From the NCBI GenBank assembly GCA_016794625.1, contig JAEUGY010000108.1:1-50041 (forward strand): 50,041 nucleotides of DNA, given 5' to 3'. The notes below the pieces were generated by a model. It was not told the origin of the DNA. It ran no database searches and was given only the letters and a program-made list of their open reading frames with translations. Below, one piece after another: positions 1 through 8,784 of the stretch (positions are counted from its first letter, which is position 1; each line of letters starts with the position of its first letter). The position numbers and the translations under genes were made by a program. The DNA is from Opitutaceae bacterium. Lineage in GTDB: Bacteria > Verrucomicrobiota > Verrucomicrobiia > Opitutales > Opitutaceae.

Positions 1-146
1 GCGATCTCAAGACCGAGTTCCACTACCCCGCCATCCACTTTGTCGGAGACGCGGTCCTCGTGGCCTACAGCTTCAATGTCACCGGCGGACCGCACATGGG
101 CAGCCTGCGCATCCGCCGCCTCACGCTCGACTGGCTGCAGCACTGA
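1..146 (+). CDS. C-terminal fragment of a sialidase-like (BNR repeat) protein
   Basis: Only the last 47 codons are inside the window; the frame is open from base 3 to a TGA at 144-146. The residues include HYPAIHF, VAYSF and LRIRRLTLDWL, a pattern typical of the last blade of six-bladed sialidase/BNR-repeat proteins, which act on secreted or surface glycans. A full-length relative lies at 38733-39839 (-), which ends with a comparable SYPALIQ...HITYTW...IRHVVVDP stretch. The start and catalytic residues are outside the window, so the enzymatic class is a family-level guess. Confidence 0.6.
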   Translation, partial: DLKTEFHYPAIHFVGDAVLVAYSFNVTGGPHMGSLRIRRLTLDWLQH

Positions 147-194
147 ACCAGCGCGCGGTTGCCACTTGGCACTGTCGCTGGCAGACCCTTGATC

Positions 195-1196
195 ATGGAT
201 CGACGTGCTTTTCTCCAGGTGCTTGGCGCGGCCACGGGAACGCTTGTGGGTTTTTCGGCGGAGTCCGACCTGAAGATTCAGACCGTCATGGGTCCGGTGA
301 GCTCGACGACGCTGGGGCTGACGCTGTCCCATGAGCATGTCCTGGTGGACTTCGTGGGGGCCGAACTCGTGGGTCCTCATCGCTATGTGATCGAGGATGT
401 ACTCGCAGCCATCCGACCCCACGTTGAGCAAGCGTATCGGTCGGGTGTGCGAGCGATCTTCGAGTGCACTCCCGCCTTTCTCGCCCGGGATGTCCGTTTG
501 CTGCGTCGGCTGAGCGAGGAGACCGGCGTCCATTTTGTCACCAACACCGGTCTCTACGGTGTGCGCAACAACCTGTTCCTGCCACCGTACGCTCACACCG
601 AGACGGCCCGGCAACTGGCCGACCGCTGGATCCGGGAGGCCCGCGTGGGGATCGACGGCAGTGATATCCGGCCCGGATTCATCAAGAGTGGGGTGGATGT
701 GACTCCCCAGCTTAGTCCTCATCACCGAAAGTTGGTCGAGGCGGCGGCGCTGACCCACCGCGAGACAGGATTGACCATCGCGGTGCACACCGGCCGCGGT
801 CCGGGTCTGGAGGCACTGGATGTCTTGAAGGGGGCTGACGTTTCTCCGAACGCCTTCGTCTGGGTCCACGCGCAGAATGCGCTCGACGACGCCTTGTTCG
901 CGGCGGCCGACCGGGGAGCTTGGCTGTCGTTTGACGGAATCAATACCCCCACGCTGACACGGCACCTGCATCTCTGTCGGGAAATGAAGCGACGCGGGCT
1001 GTTGGGTCAGGTGTTGATCTCCCATGACGCCGGATGGTTTGATCCCGCGAAACCGGGCGGCGGCAGCTTTCGCCCGTACGATCTTCTTTTCTCGGCTTTC
1101 CTGCCCATGCTGCGCGCCGACGGCTTTAGTGAGGATGAAATTCGGCTACTTCTGGTGAGCAACCCCGCCCAGGCTTTTGCCGTGCGGCAGCGGTGA
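195..1196 (+). CDS. Phosphotriesterase-family metal-dependent hydrolase, exported
   Basis: A 333-residue protein of the phosphotriesterase/PHP-type amidohydrolase superfamily (TIM barrel, two metals bridged by a carbamylated lysine). The ligand set can be read: HEH at residues 46-48, K164 in FIKSGVD, H198 in AVHTG, H225 in WVHAQ and D278 in SHDAG. All expected residues are present, so it should be active. The family includes lactonases and esterases; true organophosphate hydrolysis is not implied. I chose ATG 195 (MDRRAFLQ) because it starts a twin-arginine-like hydrophobic leader; an in-frame ATG at 159 would add 12 residues ahead of it. It follows the sialidase-like gene by 48 bases, so the two may be co-transcribed. 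Substrate unknown. Confidence 0.85.
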   Translation: MDRRAFLQVLGAATGTLVGFSAESDLKIQTVMGPVSSTTLGLTLSHEHVLVDFVGAELVGPHRYVIEDVLAAIRPHVEQAYRSGVRAIFECTPAFLARDVRLLRRLSEETGVHFVTNTGLYGVRNNLFLPPYAHTETARQLADRWIREARVGIDGSDIRPGFIKSGVDVTPQLSPHHRKLVEAAALTHRETGLTIAVHTGRGPGLEALDVLKGADVSPNAFVWVHAQNALDDALFAAADRGAWLSFDGINTPTLTRHLHLCREMKRRGLLGQVLISHDAGWFDPAKPGGGSFRPYDLLFSAFLPMLRADGFSEDEIRLLLVSNPAQAFAVRQR

Positions 1197-1374
1197 GTAT
1201 AAATCCAAAGACGTCAGGGGTCCGCCGAAAGAGTCAGCCCCGAATGCTTGTGCTCGAGGAATGGGGATGATGCATCTCTAAATTTAGAGTCTTGCGTCTC
1301 GAGGCGCTGCGACCGGTCGATGACGGGAGAAAGACGCCGGGCCGGATGGAATATCCCGTACGGTGGTCGCTCTC

Positions 1375-1659
1375 ATGCTGACGATGATTGCAAGAGAGAC
1401 TAGAACCGGAAGGTTGAGCGACTCTGAGCCCAAGGGCCAAAGGGGTGGGCTGCGACTGCTTCTGGCCCTCACTGGGCTGGCGAGCCTTGCGGGGTGCACC
1501 GTGGTGCCCGTCAATCAGCAACGCTTGGTGGCGAAACCTGGGATGTTGTTTGCCGATGAAGCCACCCTTTACGCCCGGTCAGCGCTCCGCGGGCAACTCG
1601 AGTCCGGTGCGGCCGTTTCCGGCGGGGCCCAAGCCGCCGGATGTACCTCATGTCGCTGA
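1375..1659 (+). CDS. Small DUF4266-type lipoprotein
   Basis: About 94 residues. A hydrophobic stretch ends in a lipobox (LASLAGC, Cys about residue 41), followed by a short mature chain ending GGAQAAGCTSCR. DUF4266 proteins are small lipoproteins with a Gly-rich, Cys-ending tail, and in my recollection sit beside DUF3570 barrels and thioredoxins, often with an ApbE flavin transferase; the next gene here is exactly a thioredoxin-DUF3570 fusion. The leader before the hydrophobic core is long, so the true start could be ATG 1375, ATG 1384 or TTG 1414. The gene overlaps the next one by 10-19 bases, indicating translational coupling. No ApbE gene is in the window. Function unknown. Confidence 0.7.
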   Translation: MLTMIARETRTGRLSDSEPKGQRGGLRLLLALTGLASLAGCTVVPVNQQRLVAKPGMLFADEATLYARSALRGQLESGAAVSGGAQAAGCTSCR

Positions 1660-3329
1660 TCCGACACGTTTCTTTCGCCAGGACTCCGGGGGCGCACCCG
1701 CGGCTGCCGGTGTTCGGCTTGCTGATCGTTCTCACCCTGGCGATCGCACCCGCCGCGCCCGCCTCCGACTCCGTTGCTCTGCCCGCGGCCCGACCAGAGC
1801 GGGGCTCCGCGGAACTCGTCGATCTACGCTCGCTGCGCGGCAAGATTGTCGTGCTGGATTTCTTCGCCCACTGGTGCGCGCCGTGTTTGCGTGCGACCCA
1901 GCTGATCGAGGACGAGGTCCGCCAGCCGTATGCCCGCAGCGGCGGCACCCGCAATGGCCACCCGGTGGAGGTCATCGCGGTGAACCTCGAGGCCTCGCAA
2001 GCCCAGCGAACGGAACGCTTTCTCGAGCGCACTCGTCCCCACCGCGTCGTTGATGATTTTGGCGGTGTCTGGCTCGCGGCGTTCGGGGGCAAGGCGCTTC
2101 CGTTTGTCGTCGTGCTCGACGGGACCCGAGCTGACGCAGCCGGAGGCGGGTGGAAGGTGCTCTCGACGAGCGCGGGGTTGGAGAGCGTCGGGGCGCTGGT
2201 CGCCACGATTGAGTCAGTTGCCGGACTCCAGCGGGATGACTCGGGAAGTCGCGATCGTCCGGAGGTTCCTATCTCCCAGGACCGGGCGACGGAACGCCGG
2301 CTGGAGACCAGTTTTGAACGGCTGTGGGCAGACGACATCGCGGTCAGTCAGGCGTCCCTCCAGGCGCGCACGCGGTGGCAAGGCACGGAGTGGGCCCTGA
2401 GCTTTGCCACAACGCGCTACCGGCTCGATTATCAGCCGGTCTCGTTCGACCTCGCAGGCGCCGCCGTCACGCGCGAAGAAGTCAACACCGCGCTGCAACT
2501 GAACGCGAAGCGATCGCTCTCCGAACGCTGGACACTGCTGGCCGGCGGGGGAGGCTACCGGGGATTCACCCACTTCCGCACGCTCTGTCTCGATGAGTAT
2601 TTCCATCAACAATACGGTCGATTCTCCAGCAGCAGCGGAATCCCCGGTCTCGACCGCTACCGTCCTGCCGCGCCCCGGGGGGCGAGCCTGACCACGGGCG
2701 CCCGTTGGGAGTACCTGCCGGGGTCGGGATTTGTCCAGGCTTCGGTCTCCTGGTTGACCGACCGTGTTTCGCCTGGCTACGAGATTGATTTTGAAGGCTT
2801 GCGGCGAGGCGCAGAAACACTCGTCACTCGTTCGGCCGCGCTCAGCTTCGAAAACGTGCTGTCCCCGCGGCTGCGCACGCTGGTCGAGTTGCGAGCGGCG
2901 GAAACCTCGGAAAGGGACCCCCGGCTGGGAGGCGAGGTTTCGGTCAACCTGGCCCTGAGTGAACGCGGCGTGCTGCGCTTTCAGGCCGGGGGATCTCGCG
3001 AGGGCGCTGAATTCCGTGCGCGCTACGCAGGCGTCACGCTTGAGTGGGAACTTGACCGAGGCTGGGCCGTCTTCGCTGACGGCCGCTTCTACAAGGACTC
3101 CGGTGAGATCGAGAACGCCTTGCTCTTCACCAGCGCTGCTCCCCGCGTGATCCAGCGTCAGGCGGGCCTGGGCCTGCGCTGGGCGGGTGAACGGTCATCG
3201 CTGCGGCTTGCGGTGGCGCCCATGCGCACCCGCTACGGCGATGTCGGCACCCAGGTCGATTTTTTCCGAAATCTCTACCGAAGCCGTGACTGGAGCTGGG
3301 TCCAGGCCGCGGCCCAGTTCTCTTTCTAA
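1641..3329 (+). CDS. Thioredoxin-DUF3570 outer-membrane beta-barrel fusion
   Basis: 562 residues with a signal peptide (hydrophobic core about 22-41). Residues about 58-195 form a TlpA/thioredoxin-like domain with active site W78-C79-A-P-C82. From about residue 225 to the end the sequence alternates aromatic and polar residues and ends in FSF*, as in outer-membrane barrels; it matches the DUF3570 type. In relatives I know, thioredoxin and DUF3570 are separate genes; here they are one chain, placing a periplasmic thiol-redox domain on a barrel. The start overlaps the DUF4266 gene; ATG 1641 or 1650 are both possible. The next gene begins one base after the stop, so this is an operon. Confidence 0.8.
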   Translation: MYLMSLIRHVSFARTPGAHPRLPVFGLLIVLTLAIAPAAPASDSVALPAARPERGSAELVDLRSLRGKIVVLDFFAHWCAPCLRATQLIEDEVRQPYARSGGTRNGHPVEVIAVNLEASQAQRTERFLERTRPHRVVDDFGGVWLAAFGGKALPFVVVLDGTRADAAGGGWKVLSTSAGLESVGALVATIESVAGLQRDDSGSRDRPEVPISQDRATERRLETSFERLWADDIAVSQASLQARTRWQGTEWALSFATTRYRLDYQPVSFDLAGAAVTREEVNTALQLNAKRSLSERWTLLAGGGGYRGFTHFRTLCLDEYFHQQYGRFSSSSGIPGLDRYRPAAPRGASLTTGARWEYLPGSGFVQASVSWLTDRVSPGYEIDFEGLRRGAETLVTRSAALSFENVLSPRLRTLVELRAAETSERDPRLGGEVSVNLALSERGVLRFQAGGSREGAEFRARYAGVTLEWELDRGWAVFADGRFYKDSGEIENALLFTSAAPRVIQRQAGLGLRWAGERSSLRLAVAPMRTRYGDVGTQVDFFRNLYRSRDWSWVQAAAQFSF

Positions 3330-3330
3330 C

Positions 3331-4962
3331 ATGAATACGCTCCTTTCGTCCTTTGCCCTGCGAACAGGCTCGTGGCTGACGCTTTGGTTCGTGCTCGCTG
3401 GGTTCGTCCCGATGATGTCCGGACAGTCGCGCTATGTCGCGGGCGATCTGGTCCAGCCTTTTAGCCTGACCAATCGAGCTGACGGAAAGCCCGTGAGTCT
3501 GAACGACTTTGAGGGCAAGGTGGTTTTCCTGGAATGGTTCGCCTGGTGGTGCCCGTTCTGCCAGGCAGCCGCCTCCCAGATCGAACCTGGGATCGCGGCG
3601 TACTATCGCACGCGGAACGGCAACCTCAACGGGGTGCCAGTGATCCATGTTTCGGTTAACCTGCAGAGCGGCCAGGAGGCGCAAACGCAGGACTTCGTCA
3701 ACCGCTACGGACTGGGGCTGGTGCTCAATGACTTCAACCGGGGCCTGGCGGATCGCTTTCATGCAGGTGGCCAGCCGCTCTTCGCGATCATCAATGGCGT
3801 GGCCGGATCTCCCAGTCACCGGCAGTGGGAGCTGATCTACACCCAGCAAGGCTACGGGCAGCTCCAGTTTCCCATCGAAACGTTTCGGCAGGCGATCGAT
3901 TCGGTCAAGGCGGCCGCCGTCTCTGCGCCAAAAATCCTGACCCAGCCGGCTTCTCAGGCTGTCCCGATTGGATCGCCGGCCTCGTTTTCCGTCGTCGTCG
4001 AGGCGTCAGCCGGAACGCCCACGTTTCAGTGGCGACTGCATGGGATCGATCTTGCCGGAGCGACGGCGGCGACCCTCCTCGTATCAAACACGCAGCCCTC
4101 CCAGGCCGGGCTCTACTCGGTGGTGGTCACGCAGGCAGGGAACAGCATCGAAAGTGCGCCGGCGGTGCTGGCCCTTTCCAGCTCGGCCAAGCTTGTGGGT
4201 TCAGGGCAGGAATTTCCCGACATTCTTCACCCCAGTGGGACCACCTACGATCAGATCCTTCTCGCCGGCACGGCGGCGACGATCACGGCGGACCCGGGCC
4301 AGGTCACGCGGCTCTCCTACATCGATCTCAACGACGACATCGTGCAGGTCGAATTCGCTGGAGCTGGCGCGCTTACGATCACGCTCGACGGCGCCACGGG
4401 CCCCTCCCTCCCCCTCAAGTACAATCAGGGCACCGCGTACATGAAGGGGCACGCCCGGCTGACCTTGGCGGGGACTACGGCGGACACGTTCCTGAGTGTC
4501 TTCTCAGTGGGCCGGTCGAACGCGGTCAACCAGGCCCTTTTCAAGGAGGGTGAGCTCTACGATGGCGTGGCGGACCTTGCCGTGCTCGGAGTGGTCAGCC
4601 CCGCCGGACGGCTCGGGGGTGTCCGACTAGCCAATACCGAGTTGTTTGCCAGCCGCGGCTTCGCGGGTATTCTGGCTTCTGGTGTTCGCATTGGCGGCCC
4701 TCTCAATCTCCACAATCTGACCGCCTTGGAGGAGGCGTTGCCGATATTGATCAGCGGCCCGATTGACAGCGGGCAGATCTTTCTCACCGGCGGTGATCTC
4801 CTTCAGAGCAATGGTCGAACGATCGAGTTCGGCAATGCGCAGAGGGTGGTGATGTCCGCTGGCACCACGTCGCACGGCGTTTTCCAGCCGGCGCAGGCAA
4901 ACCGCGGCCGGCTGCTTCGCGGCGGGGTGGATGTGACCCAGGAGGTGGTCCAGAACCCTTGA
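3331..4962 (+). CDS. Redoxin domain-immunoglobulin-like domain secreted protein
   Basis: 543 residues. Signal peptide about 1-32; redoxin/TlpA-like domain about 35-195 with W73-C74-P-F-C77; Ig-like domain about 199-290 (starts PKILTQPASQAV, ends with the AGLYSVVV...IESAPAVL pattern of bacterial I-set repeats); then about 250 residues rich in small residues with no family I recognise. ATG 3331 is chosen because it lies one base after the previous stop and begins a good signal peptide; the frame is open upstream but overlaps the barrel gene. It probably acts in the periplasm or at the surface, exchanging disulfides with the neighbouring barrel/thioredoxin protein (inference). Confidence 0.75.
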   Translation: MNTLLSSFALRTGSWLTLWFVLAGFVPMMSGQSRYVAGDLVQPFSLTNRADGKPVSLNDFEGKVVFLEWFAWWCPFCQAAASQIEPGIAAYYRTRNGNLNGVPVIHVSVNLQSGQEAQTQDFVNRYGLGLVLNDFNRGLADRFHAGGQPLFAIINGVAGSPSHRQWELIYTQQGYGQLQFPIETFRQAIDSVKAAAVSAPKILTQPASQAVPIGSPASFSVVVEASAGTPTFQWRLHGIDLAGATAATLLVSNTQPSQAGLYSVVVTQAGNSIESAPAVLALSSSAKLVGSGQEFPDILHPSGTTYDQILLAGTAATITADPGQVTRLSYIDLNDDIVQVEFAGAGALTITLDGATGPSLPLKYNQGTAYMKGHARLTLAGTTADTFLSVFSVGRSNAVNQALFKEGELYDGVADLAVLGVVSPAGRLGGVRLANTELFASRGFAGILASGVRIGGPLNLHNLTALEEALPILISGPIDSGQIFLTGGDLLQSNGRTIEFGNAQRVVMSAGTTSHGVFQPAQANRGRLLRGGVDVTQEVVQNP

Positions 4963-5081
4963 GTTGCGTCCAGGTCCGGGGAGACCCGCGCCCGACTTGG
5001 GAGATAACGCTCGAACCGGCCGATACACACGGAATAGGCAGGGCCGCCGACGCTCTCATCCCACAGCTTCCCAGAATTCCT

Positions 5082-5204
5082 ATGAAAAAAAATATCCTGA
5101 TGCTCCTCGGTGTTGCAGTGGTTTTCGCCCTTGGCACGGCTTGCTTTACGCCGTCGTCCAAGCCCGACACTTCGGCCCCCACCGCCGAGCCGGCCAGGAA
5201 GTAG
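5082..5204 (+). CDS. Tiny (40-residue) lipoprotein-like peptide
   Basis: Starts at ATG 5082 (MKKNILMLLGVAVVF) and ends at 5204. A basic N-terminus and hydrophobic core are followed by GTAC (imperfect lipobox, Cys21), then only 19 residues rich in Ser, Thr, Pro and Ala. It sits 119 bases after the redoxin-Ig gene and 9 bases before the radical SAM gene, so it is likely translated with the latter. Its size and place just upstream of a radical SAM enzyme and an Lgt-like protein make it a possible substrate or precursor of those enzymes; this is inference. It could also be a simple entericidin-like lipopeptide. Confidence 0.6.
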   Translation: MKKNILMLLGVAVVFALGTACFTPSSKPDTSAPTAEPARK

Positions 5205-5213
5205 GACCCGCCC

Positions 5214-6518
5214 ATGGCGCGAATCCGGCAGGACGACACGGAGACTCGTTCCGCGCTGGCGACGGCATGGGCGCGCCTGCCCGAGGCGCTCCGCACGCCA
5301 ACGCAATACCTCGGCCGCCACTACGCCGGCTGCGGCGCCACCATCGGCGCGATGCCCAAGTGCGACTTCGCCTGCGCCGGGTGCTACCTGGGTGAAGACG
5401 CTAATCGCGCCCGACCACGCTCCTTGGCGCAGATCAAGTCCCAGCTCCGCGAACTCCGCGCCTGGCTCGGTCCCACGGGGAATGTCCAGCTGACCGACGG
5501 CGAGGTTTCCCTCCGCCAAGAGGCCGAAGTCATTGAGCTGATCCGCTACGCCCGCGAAATTGGGCTCGTCCCTATGCTCATGACGCACGGCGAGACATTT
5601 CGCCGCAAACCAGGCCTCCTCGAACGTCTCATGGTCGAAGGCGGGCTCACTGAAATCAGCATCCACATCGACACCACGCAGCGCGGCCGGCGCGATCACT
5701 TCGCGCGCGTCACCAGCGAATCTGACCTCGATCCGCTGCGCGCAGAGTTCGCGGCGATGATCCGCGGGGCGCGCAAGAGCACCGGCCGCCGTCTCGAAGC
5801 CGCCTCGACCGTCACCGTCACGCGCGACAACCTCGCCGAGGTCCCCGGCATCGTCCGCTGCCTGCTCGCGCACGCCGACGCGTTCAAGATGGTCAGCTTC
5901 CAACCCCTCGCCGACGTCGGCCGCACCGATCCGAGCCTGCGCGGCGTCCACCCCGACGAACTCTGGGCAAAGATCGCGGAGGGCGTCGGCGATCCAGCCC
6001 TCCGCCGAGGCGAAGGCTCACTCGGCCATCCGTCGTGTTCGCGATTTGTGCAGGGTCTCGCCGTCAAAAATCCGACGCCCAACCGCCCGCGACTGTATCC
6101 GTTCTACCGCAGCGACCAGCCCGATGAGATCAACGCACTGCAGGAACTGTTCGACCGCGTCGGCGGCATGTCGTTTCGCCTCGATGATCGTTGGACGGCG
6201 TTGCGCCGCGCCGGCTGGATGCTGGCGCGCCACGGCGGCTTCGCCCTCACACGCCTCCTCCCGCAAGCGTGGAAACTTTGGCGGCGGGCCGGCACGTTGC
6301 GGGGAAACTACTTCGCCATCGTGAGCCACCACTTCATGAGCGCGGCCGAAACCGCCACACCCGAGGGCCGGGAGCGGCTTGACGTGTGCGCGTTCAAGGT
6401 CTCGATCAACGGCAAGCTCGAGTCGATGTGCGCCGTCAATGCGCTCGGCCTCCGCGAAGCCTTTTACCGCGAAGGACAACCCGCCGCCGCGCCGTCCACG
6501 GTCGTTGCGCTCACATGA
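5214..6518 (+). CDS. Radical SAM protein
   Basis: 434 residues. The cluster-binding motif C50-x3-C54-x2-C57 (KCDFACAGCYLG) is typical of radical SAM enzymes that bind [4Fe-4S] and cleave S-adenosylmethionine. It is followed by barrel-like segments (VQLTDGEVSLR, EISIHID, FKMVSFQPL). Extra cysteines occur near the C-terminus (DVCAFKV, SMCAVNA), perhaps an auxiliary site. The gene starts 9 bases after the tiny lipoprotein gene and overlaps the Lgt-like gene by four bases (ATGA), so the three form one unit. Radical SAM enzymes in such contexts often modify peptides or lipids; the substrate cannot be read from sequence. Confidence 0.85.
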   Translation: MARIRQDDTETRSALATAWARLPEALRTPTQYLGRHYAGCGATIGAMPKCDFACAGCYLGEDANRARPRSLAQIKSQLRELRAWLGPTGNVQLTDGEVSLRQEAEVIELIRYAREIGLVPMLMTHGETFRRKPGLLERLMVEGGLTEISIHIDTTQRGRRDHFARVTSESDLDPLRAEFAAMIRGARKSTGRRLEAASTVTVTRDNLAEVPGIVRCLLAHADAFKMVSFQPLADVGRTDPSLRGVHPDELWAKIAEGVGDPALRRGEGSLGHPSCSRFVQGLAVKNPTPNRPRLYPFYRSDQPDEINALQELFDRVGGMSFRLDDRWTALRRAGWMLARHGGFALTRLLPQAWKLWRRAGTLRGNYFAIVSHHFMSAAETATPEGRERLDVCAFKVSINGKLESMCAVNALGLREAFYREGQPAAAPSTVVALT

Positions 6519-7213
6519 CGCCCTACGGCTTCTTCGCCGCCGCGGGGGCCGTCACCGCCATCGCCTGGCTGCGCTGGAATCACCGCGCGATGGGTCTTTC
6601 CGAGAATGAGTTCTGGGCCGCGCTCTGGCTGATCGTCGCCGGGGCCGTCATGGGCGCGAAGGCACTCTTCGTCCTGCTCGGATGGCCTCACTTCGCGAGT
6701 GGCGAGCTGCACTTCTGGGGCGACTTTGGTTCCGGCTTTGTCTTCTTCGGTGGCCTGATCGGCGCGGCGGTTGCCGGCGGCGGTTTTGCATGGCGGCGAA
6801 GGTTAGCCTTCTGGCGCGGCGCCGACTATTTTGGCGTCGCGCTGCCCGTGGGCCACGCAATCGGTCGCGTGGGCTGCTTTACGCAAGGCTGCTGCGCCGG
6901 CCGCGCGCCGCATCCCGTGCAACTCTACGAGTCCGCCGGTCTGCTCGTGATCGCACTTCTCACTCATCGCGTCCTGCGGGCCGTCACCGCCGGCCAGCTC
7001 ACGCGCGGCACCGCGTTCTGCACCTACGGCCTGCTCTACGGGGCCCTACGTCTCGTGCTCGACCCGCTCCGCATCGACGGCCGACCGGAACGCTTGCTCG
7101 GCCTTTCGCACCAGCAAGGCATCGCCCTCGGCCTGATGCTTGTCGGCGCGGCCGGCATCGCGTGGCTGCGTCGCCCGCACGATCGATCAGGCGCTGGATC
7201 CGATCTGGTTTGA
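6515..7213 (+). CDS. Lgt-like (prolipoprotein diacylglyceryl transferase family) membrane protein
   Basis: 232 residues with several hydrophobic helices (about 5-20, 30-60, 75-95, 150-165, 205-225). The motif GHAIGRVGCFTQGCCAG followed by HPVQLYES corresponds to the conserved R-[IV]-G-N-F-x-N-G-E and H-P-x-Q-L-Y-E region of Lgt, which transfers diacylglycerol to the lipobox cysteine of prolipoproteins. It is shorter than usual Lgt (about 260-300) and has GCFTQGCC in place of the canonical sequence, as in Lgt paralogues rather than the housekeeping enzyme. The ATGA overlap with the radical SAM gene shows coupling. A dedicated lipidation partner for the tiny lipoprotein upstream is an attractive inference. 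Confidence 0.8.
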   Translation: MTPYGFFAAAGAVTAIAWLRWNHRAMGLSENEFWAALWLIVAGAVMGAKALFVLLGWPHFASGELHFWGDFGSGFVFFGGLIGAAVAGGGFAWRRRLAFWRGADYFGVALPVGHAIGRVGCFTQGCCAGRAPHPVQLYESAGLLVIALLTHRVLRAVTAGQLTRGTAFCTYGLLYGALRLVLDPLRIDGRPERLLGLSHQQGIALGLMLVGAAGIAWLRRPHDRSGAGSDLV

Positions 7214-7263
7214 GGCTGATGGGCCGCACCAGGAACGACTCCAAACCCGTCAAGCGCTCTGCC

Positions 7264-8031
7264 CTACTTCTGCACGTTGAGCGACCAATCGTAGTCGGTG
7301 AACATGACTTTTACCTGCGCTGGATCGGCAAGCGCGGCGCGCTGCGCCTCGGGCAGAAACGGTTTCACATACGCCGCCAGCGAACCGGCCGGCTTGATGA
7401 AGTCGTCGTCATACCACTTGAAGATGGGCGAGAGATGCAGGGTACCCGTCGCCGCGTCGAAACGGTTCTTCGAGGTCTCCGCCAGAAACACTCTGGTCTG
7501 GTCGTCAAGCTGGGCGTACAGGCGCGCGCCGACATAGGGCTCGCCTCGCAGGGGCGGACACCCCACCGCCGCGCACACCAGCGCGAAGTGAATGCGCGGC
7601 TCATCATACTCCACCCGGATCACTTTGTTTTCGAGGTGACTGAGCGTCATGATCTGGCCGCCCTGCCGCACGATCAACTCCCTCCACGCCGCCCCCGGCA
7701 GCAATCCGATGGCGCGAATGCTCTTCACCGGATAGTGGTTGATGATCAGCCGCAGCGTCTGCGCGTTGTAGAGATTGATGAGCAGCGCGAGCCGGTCGGC
7801 CTCCGCCCAGCGCGCAAACTCCGCCGCCGGCACCGCCGCGATTTCCTTCAGGTAGTCGTCGAGCTCGGCCGGATCCGTTTTCAGCTTGGCGTAGTCGACG
7901 TTCCCATTCTTCACAAACGCGGTGAGCACTCGTCCGAACCGCCCATGATTCTGGTCAAACACGTCGGCGGCGCCCGCGCTCGCAGCCGCGAGGCCGGCCA
8001 GCAGCACGGTAAAGAGGAAACGCATAGGCAT
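7264..8031 (-). CDS. DUF547 domain exported protein
   Basis: About 255 residues starting MPMRFLFTVLLAGLAAASAGA, a clear signal peptide; ATG 8025 is a second possible start. Residues include DYAKLK, LINLYNAQTLRLI, SIRAIGLLPGAAW, LSHLENKVIR and FALVCAAVGCPPLR, the signature series of DUF547 proteins, whose biochemical role is not established (a papain-like fold has been proposed). It is convergent with the Lgt-like gene and divergent from the ECF sigma gene; the 171-base divergent region probably carries promoters for both, but none is recognisable. Confidence 0.8.
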   Translation of the reverse strand: MPMRFLFTVLLAGLAAASAGAADVFDQNHGRFGRVLTAFVKNGNVDYAKLKTDPAELDDYLKEIAAVPAAEFARWAEADRLALLINLYNAQTLRLIINHYPVKSIRAIGLLPGAAWRELIVRQGGQIMTLSHLENKVIRVEYDEPRIHFALVCAAVGCPPLRGEPYVGARLYAQLDDQTRVFLAETSKNRFDAATGTLHLSPIFKWYDDDFIKPAGSLAAYVKPFLPEAQRAALADPAQVKVMFTDYDWSLNVQK

Positions 8032-8202
8032 GTTGAAATGAGAGCGGCTGCAGCGGGAGTTATTCCGTCCGTTCTTGATTCCTCCGCCATCACTTGCGCC
8101 CCACTGCCGATAACTTGCAGGAAGGCCCGTTGATGCGATCCGTCCGCAGCGGCGGTGGTTGCCACAACACCGGTCAAGAATCTCGGGCCTCGGATGGAAT
8201 AG

Positions 8203-8784
8203 ATGACAATTTCCCGCACTCTTATCCCGGTGGACGACTTGGACTACGAACAAGCTGTGGCGCTTTATCACGAAGACCTTCACCGGTTCGCGCTCAGTCT
8301 CGCACGCAACCCGGACGACGCCCGCGATCTCACACAGGAGTCCTACTGCCGGCTGCTCGGGAAAAGTGGGCAGCTCCGCGATCGCACAAAAGTGAAGTCC
8401 TGGCTTTTCACCACGCTCTACCGCATTTTCCTGGGCTGGAAACGTCACGAGAAGCGCTTCTCTCACCTTGAGTTTTCCGTCGCGGAGCAGCAACTGCCCG
8501 CCGTCACCGTCGATCTGGTCGAGAAGATGGACGGAGCCATTGTCATGGAGGCGCTCGATGAAATTGACGAACATCACCGCACGCCGCTCGTACTTTTTTA
8601 CCTCCAAAGTCTCTCCTACCGTGAAATCGCCGACCTGCTTGAAGTGCCCGTGGGCACGGTGATGTCGCGGCTCTCACGGGCGAAGGCCATCTTGCGCACG
8701 CTGGTGAGCGAACGCTCCGCCCGCGATCCGTCTTCCAATGTGATCCCGCTGCCCGCCGCCCGGCGGATCAAATCCCAACCTTAA
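8203..8784 (+). CDS. ECF-type RNA polymerase sigma factor
   Basis: 193 residues. Region 2 is at about 17-80 (YHEDLHRFALSLARNPDDARDLTQESYCRLL, VKSWLFTTLYRIFL) and region 4 at about 120-165 (HRTPLVLFYLQSLSYREIADLLEVPVGTVMSRLSRAKAIL), which contains the -35-recognising helix-turn-helix. These are the two domains of extracytoplasmic-function sigma factors. The stop overlaps the start of the next gene (TAATG), which encodes a membrane protein of anti-sigma layout. The pair probably responds to an envelope signal. No extended C-terminal regulatory domain is present. The regulon is unknown; the neighbouring DUF547 gene is a possible target. Confidence 0.9.
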   Translation: MTISRTLIPVDDLDYEQAVALYHEDLHRFALSLARNPDDARDLTQESYCRLLGKSGQLRDRTKVKSWLFTTLYRIFLGWKRHEKRFSHLEFSVAEQQLPAVTVDLVEKMDGAIVMEALDEIDEHHRTPLVLFYLQSLSYREIADLLEVPVGTVMSRLSRAKAILRTLVSERSARDPSSNVIPLPAARRIKSQP

